Shown: positions 59,744 to 64,000 of the stretch, piece after piece
Position numbering within the stretch: position 1 is the stretch's first letter
How the letters are laid out: every line of letters begins with the position of its first letter
DNA from: JACDER01 sp963842575
GTDB taxonomy: Bacteria; Actinomycetota; Thermoleophilia; Gaiellales; Gaiellaceae
DNA length: 64,000 bases
Direction of reading: 5' to 3'
NCBI GenBank assembly: GCA_963842575.1
Contig: CAWJGS010000002.1
Location: 62,001-126,000, forward strand
The notes under the pieces: generated by a model
The model's database searches: none
Seen by the model: the letters and a program-made list of their open reading frames with translations, nothing else
What the model was told of the DNA's origin: nothing
Translations under genes and position numbers: made by a program

Positions 59744-60081
59744 ATGTCCGACGACGAACAGGTGTGGAAGGCCCTCAGCTCGCTCGCACCGGCGCGCGAT
59801 CCTCGACGCGCTCCGCGACGGGCCTCGAGACGACGACCGCGCTCTGCGAGGTGCTCCCCGAGCTCTCGCGTTTCGCGGTCATGCAACACCTCGGCGTGCT
59901 CGAGCGCGCGGGTGTCGTCCTTGTTCGCCGGAACGGACGGGAGCGCTGGAATGAGCTGAACGCAGTTCCGATCCAGCGCGAGCTCGAGCGCTGGCTCGGC
60001 GCCTTTCAGCAGGCCAGCGCCGCGCAGCTGCTCGCGTTCGAGCGCCATCTCAACGCACCTCAACTGAAGGAGGAGTCATGA
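59744..60081 (+). CDS. ArsR-family transcriptional regulator, frame disrupted twice
   Basis: From ATG 59744 (SDDEQVWKALSSLA) the frame breaks near 59795 and again near 59825. The assembled product reads RAILDALRDG then LETTTALCEVLPELSRFAVMQHLGVLERAGVVLVRRNGRERWNELNAVPIQ, a winged helix-turn-helix whose recognition helix is SRFAVMQHLGVL. The corrected length is about 112 residues. No metal-binding cysteines are seen, so it belongs to the branch paired with SRPBCC/AHSA1 proteins. It overlaps the SRPBCC gene by four bases (ATGA) and probably represses the pair. Confidence 0.75.
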
Positions 60082-60549
60082 ACGACATCCGCCAGATCGC
60101 TTTCACGAACGAACTCCGCTTCGCGCGCCCGCGCGAGCAGGTGTTCGAGGCCTTCATCCAGAGCGAGAAGTGGTTTCAGGTCAGCTACGGCGAGGACCGC
60201 CTCAAGCGGATCGTGCTCGAGCGGCGTGTCGGCGGCCAGATCTACGAGGACTGGGGCGACAGCGCGGGCGTCCTGTACGGGACGATCGGCTGGTGGGATC
60301 CCCCCGCCGGCTACTCGACGGTGAGCGGAATGCTCGGCGGTGGGATCACGCTCAACCATCGATACGAGTTCGAGGAGGACGGCGATGCGACGGTCCTCCG
60401 CCATCGCTTCAGCGCGTTCGGTCCGATCTCGGATGAGATGGCCGCGGGGATCCAGTGGCACGGGTCGTTGGAGACCTGGGAAGACCAGCTGCATGCCTGG
60501 ATCGAGCGCGGAAGAGGTCATCGCGCCTCCCGAGTATGCGATGAGTTGA
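60078..60549 (+). CDS. SRPBCC/AHSA1-family protein, frame disrupted near end
   Basis: From ATG 60078 (NELRFARPREQVFEAFIQSEKWFQVSYG) the product shows the AHSA1-type strands, including GQIYEDWGDSAGVLYGTIGWWDPPAGYSTVSG. As written the frame runs into the following xerD gene. A one-base change near 60508 instead gives SAEEVIAPPEYAMS and a stop at 60547-60549, a natural end. The corrected length is about 157 residues. It is translationally coupled to the ArsR regulator. The ligand is unknown. Confidence 0.75.
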
Positions 60550-60566
60550 CAGGTACACGGCAGTGG

Positions 60567-61520
60567 ATGGCGAAGGAAGCCCGGCCTGTGGACGCCGATC
60601 CTCAGGTCGAAGGCTTCCTCGCCCTCCTCGCCGCCCGGCGCGCGCCGCGCACCGTCGAGGCGTACCGCCGCGACCTGAGCTCACTCACGGACTGGCTTGG
60701 GCGCCCGCCGGACACGGTCACCACCGAGGAGCTCGAGCGCTACCTGGCCGATCTCCGCGCGCAGGGGCTCTCGGCCTCGACCATGGCACGCCGCGCGGCC
60801 GCAATACGCTCGTTCTTCCGCCACCTCGTCCTGCTCGGCCAGCGCACCGACAACCCCGCCGCCGAGCTCGACCTCCCGCGCCGCACTCGCCGCCTGCCGC
60901 GCACGCTCTCGCCAGGTGAAGCGGAACGCCTGGTCGAGGCGGCGAACGGGACGGGCCCGCGCGATCTGCGCGACCGCGCCCTCGTCGAGCTTCTGTACGG
61001 TGCCGGCCTGCGCGTCAGCGAGGCGGTCGGCCTGGAGAAGGGCGGCGTCGACTTCGACGCGCGCATCGTCCGCTGTATCGGGAAGGGGAACAAGGAACGG
61101 ATCGTCCCCGTCGGCCGGCAGGCGGTCGAGGCGCTACGCCGCTACCTGTCGCGCGGCCGCCCGTATCTCGACCGGCGGCACCGGCCCGAGCTGTTCCTCA
61201 ATGCCCAGGGCGGGCCGCTGACACGCGCCGGCGCCTTCCTCATCCTGCGCAAGCTCGCGGCCAAGGCCGGCCTCGAGCCCGAGCGCGTTCACCCCCACCT
61301 CCTCAGGCACTCCTTCGCGACCCACCTGCTCGAAGGGGGCGCCGACCTGCGCAGCGTCCAGGAGATGCTCGGGCACGCCGATCTCGCCACGACCGAGCTG
61401 TACACGCACGTCACCGACCGCCGCCGCCGCGACCTCTACTTCCAGGCGCACCCGCACGCGCGCCGTTCCCGTGTTTCCTCCGCCGCCGCTGGGGAACAAC
61501 CCCCGCAGGATGAGCCTTGA
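60567..61520 (+). CDS. xerD: Tyrosine recombinase XerD
   Basis: A 317-residue intact recombinase from ATG 60567. The N-terminal core-binding domain (VEGFLALLAARRAPRTVEAYRRDLSSL, LSASTMARRAAAIRSFFRHLV) is followed by the catalytic domain with Arg in LLYGAGLRVSEAVGL, GKGNKERIVPVG, HPHLLRHSFATHLLEGGADLRSVQEMLGHADLATTELYTHV containing HxxR, His and Tyr. It resolves chromosome dimers at dif with XerC. The apparent fusion to the SRPBCC protein is rejected. No dif-like site is recognised in the window. Confidence 0.92.
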   Translation: MAKEARPVDADPQVEGFLALLAARRAPRTVEAYRRDLSSLTDWLGRPPDTVTTEELERYLADLRAQGLSASTMARRAAAIRSFFRHLVLLGQRTDNPAAELDLPRRTRRLPRTLSPGEAERLVEAANGTGPRDLRDRALVELLYGAGLRVSEAVGLEKGGVDFDARIVRCIGKGNKERIVPVGRQAVEALRRYLSRGRPYLDRRHRPELFLNAQGGPLTRAGAFLILRKLAAKAGLEPERVHPHLLRHSFATHLLEGGADLRSVQEMLGHADLATTELYTHVTDRRRRDLYFQAHPHARRSRVSSAAAGEQPPQDEP

Positions 61521-61680
61521 CCTGCACGTCCTGGCACTGCTGGCAGTGACGCCCCTCATCGGCTTCCTCATGATCGCTTCGGGAATCCACAAGAGCGCGC
61601 TCGAGTGGAAGACCCGCTCGCGGAACTGCCCCTCGTGCGGCCGCCGCATCGAGCGAAGAACCTGCGGCTGTACGAGCTAG
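61510..61680 (+). CDS. Small membrane protein with zinc-ribbon tail
   Basis: A 56-residue protein from ATG 61510, overlapping xerD by 11 bases. It has one hydrophobic segment (LDLHVLALLAVTPLIGFLMIASG) and a C-terminal cysteine-rich tail CPSCGRRIERRTCGC with three to four metal-ligand cysteines. GCAGGA precedes the start. The composition suggests an anchored zinc ribbon. No family is recognised. Confidence 0.55.
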   Translation: MSLDLHVLALLAVTPLIGFLMIASGIHKSALEWKTRSRNCPSCGRRIERRTCGCTS

Positions 61681-62171
61681 CGCGCCGCTTTCTTCTTCAG
61701 TCCGGCCGCCACACGCTTCGCCGTCTCGCGTAGCTGCGCGTCCTGCTCATCGTTCTCGGCGAGCCCCTGGAGAAGCACCATCGTGTCGCGCTGCGGGGAG
61801 CCGTTGCGGAGGCAAACGATCGCCAGGCGGCGGACGGCCTGGTTCGGATCGGAGTTCGCAAGCGTGTGCAGGAGCGGTCGAACGGCGTTGACCGGCCCTG
61901 GGGCATCGCGGGACAGGAGCTCGAGCGAGACGAGCGCCGAGCCGCGGCAGGCCGGGCTCGTGTCCTCGAGGCCGCGCCGGAGCAGCTCCAGCTTCTGGCG
62001 GAAACGGAACTGGCCGATCGCGCGATACGCGACGGCACGCTCCTGGTAGTCCTCGCTCCGCGCCTGCGCTTCGAGCTCGTCCGCCCACTGCGTGCGCATC
62101 TCCGCGAGATCGCGTTCAGCGCCTCGCTGGGCCAGCTCGTCGGCCGACGCGGCGGCCTCTGCGAGTGTCAA
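61677..62171 (-). CDS. HEAT-repeat-like protein
   Basis: A 164-residue helical protein (ERAVAYRAIGQFRFRQKLELLRRGLEDTSPACRGSALVSLELL, NAVRPLLHTLANSDPNQAVRRLAIVCLRNG). The spacing of paired helices matches three or so HEAT repeats, usually a protein-binding scaffold. A TTG at 62171 overlaps the citrate synthase stop (TTGA), so it is probably translated with it. The C-terminus is basic (KRVAAGLKKKAAR). The function is unknown. Confidence 0.65.
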   Translation of the reverse strand: MTLAEAAASADELAQRGAERDLAEMRTQWADELEAQARSEDYQERAVAYRAIGQFRFRQKLELLRRGLEDTSPACRGSALVSLELLSRDAPGPVNAVRPLLHTLANSDPNQAVRRLAIVCLRNGSPQRDTMVLLQGLAENDEQDAQLRETAKRVAAGLKKKAAR

Positions 62172-63268
62172 GAGGGGACCGGAGCCCCGCCGACTTCCGA
62201 AACCGGACGGCTCGGAGGCCCGATGTAGCGCGCAGACGGGCGGATCAGCCGCCCGGTGCGCTTCTCCTCGAGGATGTGCGCCGACCAGCCGGCGACGCGC
62301 GCGCAGGCGAACATCGCGGGAGTGAGGTCGGGCGGAACCTGGGCGACATCGAGCACGACGGCGGAGTAGAACTCCACGTTCGTCGCGATCACGTAGTCGG
62401 GCTTGTAGTCGCGGAGCGCGGCGAGCGCGGCCTCCTCGAGCGCCTCGGCCACCTCGAAGCGGGGCGAGCCGAGCTCTTTCGCCGTCTGCTTGAGGATGCG
62501 CGAGCGTGGATCCTCGGCCCGGTAGACGCGGTGGCCGAAGCCCATGATGCGGCCGCTGGTCGCGAGGATCTCCTTCACGTACGCCTCGGGGTCGCCGGTG
62601 CGGGCGACCTCGTCGAGCATCGGCAGCACGCGCGCGGGCGCGCCGCCGTGCAACGGGCCGCTCAGCGCTCCGACGGCGGCCGACATCGCGGCCCCGCAAT
62701 CGGCGCCCGTGGACGCCGTGATCCGGGCGGTGAAGGTGGACGCGTTGAGGCCGTGCTCGGCGGTGCAGATCCAGTAGGTGTCGATCGCCTTGACGTGGTC
62801 GGGATCCGCCTCGCCGCGCCAACGAAGCAGGAACTTCTCGGCGGCGGAGTCGCCCTGGGAGACGACGTCGTCGGGAGCCGGCTCGCGGCCGTCGTGGACC
62901 GCGGCCGAGCGCGCCACGATCTCCATCATCTCCGCCGAAAGCCGCGCGAGATCGTCGCGTGCTTCGTCTGGCGAGATGTCGACCAGCTTCTTCAGCCCCC
63001 ACACGTTCGAAAGGCGGGCCGTCTCGGCCTGGAGATCCGAGGGAGCGTTCCCGCTGAGCGCGGCCGGCTCGTACGGCTCGGGGTCGGGCATCCCGGGTGT
63101 GAAGCTCTCGTCCACGAGGAGGCCCCAGATCTGCTCGTAGTGGAACTTGCCGACCAGCTCTTCGATATTGACTCCGCGGTAGCGGAGCGCACCTCCCTCA
63201 CGGTCGGGCTCGGCGATCTCTGTCTGGAAGGCGACGACGCCCTCGAGGCCTGGCTTGAAGTCGTTCAT
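62168..63268 (-). CDS. gltA: Citrate synthase
   Basis: A 366-residue enzyme of the short type. It has VNIEELVGKFHYEQIWGLLVD, TASTGADCGAAMSAAVGALSGPLHGGA with the catalytic histidine, and MGFGHRVYRAEDPRSRIL with the second histidine; the aspartate lies in KPDYVIATNVEFYSAVV-linked C-terminal region. It joins acetyl-CoA and oxaloacetate. It could also be a 2-methylcitrate synthase-like member. It is divergent from the dehydrogenase gene at 63301 with 32 bases between, and is followed by a HEAT-repeat gene. Confidence 0.94.
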   Translation of the reverse strand: MNDFKPGLEGVVAFQTEIAEPDREGGALRYRGVNIEELVGKFHYEQIWGLLVDESFTPGMPDPEPYEPAALSGNAPSDLQAETARLSNVWGLKKLVDISPDEARDDLARLSAEMMEIVARSAAVHDGREPAPDDVVSQGDSAAEKFLLRWRGEADPDHVKAIDTYWICTAEHGLNASTFTARITASTGADCGAAMSAAVGALSGPLHGGAPARVLPMLDEVARTGDPEAYVKEILATSGRIMGFGHRVYRAEDPRSRILKQTAKELGSPRFEVAEALEEAALAALRDYKPDYVIATNVEFYSAVVLDVAQVPPDLTPAMFACARVAGWSAHILEEKRTGRLIRPSARYIGPPSRPVSEVGGAPVPS

Positions 63269-63300
63269 CGCACTGGAATCTACCGATAGAGTGGCGCGCC

Positions 63301-64000
63301 GTGGCCCACACCGTGACCCTCATCCCGGGCGACGGCATCGGCCCGGAGCTGACCGAAGCGACGCGCCGCGTGCTCGAGTCGACCGGCGTCGACCTCGAGT
63401 GGGACGTACAGGAAGCGGGCGCGGACGTGATGGACCGCTACGGCGGCAATCCACTCCCTGACCAGGTGCTCGAGTCGATCGAGCGGAACGGCGTGGCGCT
63501 CAAAGGCCCGATCACTACTCCCGTCGGAACCGGCTTCCGCTCGGTCAACGTCACCCTCCGCAAGACACTCGACCTCTTCGGCCAGGTGCGTCCCTGCAAG
63601 AGCTACCGCGGCGTCCGCTCGCGCTACGAGGACGTCGATCTGATCATCGTGCGCGAGGCAACCGAGGATCTGTACGCGGGGATCGAGTACGAGGAAGGCT
63701 CCGCCGATGCACGCGAGCTGATCGACTGGGTCGGCAAGCACGACGGGAAGATCCGCGAGGACTCAGGCATCTCGATCAAGCCGATCTCCGTCTCCGGCAC
63801 GCGCCGCATCTTCGAGTTCGCCTTCGACTATGCGCGCAAGAACGGCCGGCGCAAGATCACGGCCGTCCACAAGGCGAACATCATGAAATTCTCTGACGGG
63901 CTCTGGTTGCGGGTCGCCCGTGAGGTCGCGGAAGAACATCCAGGTATCGAGTTCGACGACCGCATCGTCGACAACCTCTGCATGCAGCTCGTCCAGCGGC
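63301..64000 (+). CDS. Isocitrate dehydrogenase-like (NAD-type IDH/IMDH family), 3-prime end outside window
   Basis: From GTG 63301 (AHTVTLIPGDGIGPELTEATRRVLE) the open frame continues to the edge, 233 residues. It shows GPITTPVGTGFRSVNVTLRKTLDLFGQVRPCKS, REATEDLYAGIEYEEG, and HKANIMKFSDGLWL with the catalytic lysine, plus DNLCMQLVQ. The beta-decarboxylating dehydrogenase family also includes 3-isopropylmalate dehydrogenase. The VRPCKSYRGV and AVHKANIMKFSDGL blocks and the citrate synthase neighbour favour isocitrate dehydrogenase. Confidence 0.88.
   Translation, partial: MAHTVTLIPGDGIGPELTEATRRVLESTGVDLEWDVQEAGADVMDRYGGNPLPDQVLESIERNGVALKGPITTPVGTGFRSVNVTLRKTLDLFGQVRPCKSYRGVRSRYEDVDLIIVREATEDLYAGIEYEEGSADARELIDWVGKHDGKIREDSGISIKPISVSGTRRIFEFAFDYARKNGRRKITAVHKANIMKFSDGLWLRVAREVAEEHPGIEFDDRIVDNLCMQLVQR

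Noticed and set aside
60078..61520. SRPBCC-XerD fusion protein
   Set aside because: A one-base correction near 60508 gives a natural SRPBCC end and stop at 60549; XerD has its own ATG at 60567 and normal length.

Overview
The window is high-GC, gene-dense bacterial chromosome with short gaps, many 1-17 base gene overlaps and frequent GTG or TTG starts. The actinobacterial style (ATP-type PEP carboxykinase, F420/PPOX-like flavoprotein, DrrA-type ABC exporter, collagen-like secreted proteins, an ffs...dnaX-ybaB-recR-lysC-asd block) suggests a deep-branching actinobacterium, possibly Thermoleophilia/Gaiellales. That placement is inference; no rRNA gene is present.

Left third (1-20 kb). This looks like the right-hand part of an aromatic (type II) polyketide locus. 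The first 116 bases encode the N-terminus of a type II PKS ketosynthase alpha, overlapping a cupin gene. Next come a malonyl-CoA:ACP transacylase, two MFS transporters, a complete acetyl-CoA carboxylase operon (TcmI-type cyclase, TPR protein, fused accDA, accB, accC, GAF protein), a ketoreductase, three antibiotic-monooxygenase (ABM) genes carrying four domains, a second cupin, a SnoaL/NTF2-like protein, an amidohydrolase, a DrrA/DrrB-like exporter with an FHA extension, an FAD monooxygenase, a PPOX/F420-type protein and two SRPBCC proteins. Precursor supply, chain building, cyclisation, oxidation and export are all represented. The CLF and ACP are not seen and should lie left of base 1.

Middle (20-37 kb). 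Central and accessory metabolism: GH15 glycosidase with a cyclic-nucleotide-binding protein, phosphoketolase and phosphotransacetylase (a sugar-phosphate to acetyl-CoA route), Mn-type superoxide dismutase, OsmC, GNAT, an unusual ion channel, tRNA-Ser(GGA), tRNA-Val(CAC), secreted proteins, a Tat-exported PLP enzyme, a GH3 glycosidase, a second collagen-like protein and a CBS protein.

Right (37-64 kb). Housekeeping genes: SRP RNA, dnaX, ybaB, recR, aspartate kinase, aspartate-semialdehyde dehydrogenase, tandem M29 aminopeptidases, a succinate dehydrogenase operon with a CCG-type SdhE and an embedded lipoprotein gene, pckA, S9 peptidases, two Xer recombinases around an ArsR-SRPBCC pair with a palindromic operator, citrate synthase and the start of an isocitrate-dehydrogenase-like gene.

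About twenty single-base frame disruptions occur in otherwise well-conserved genes, including sdhA and xerC. Several sit in G or C runs. They look more like sequence or assembly indels than gene decay, so spans are given for the whole presumed gene and the breaks are stated.
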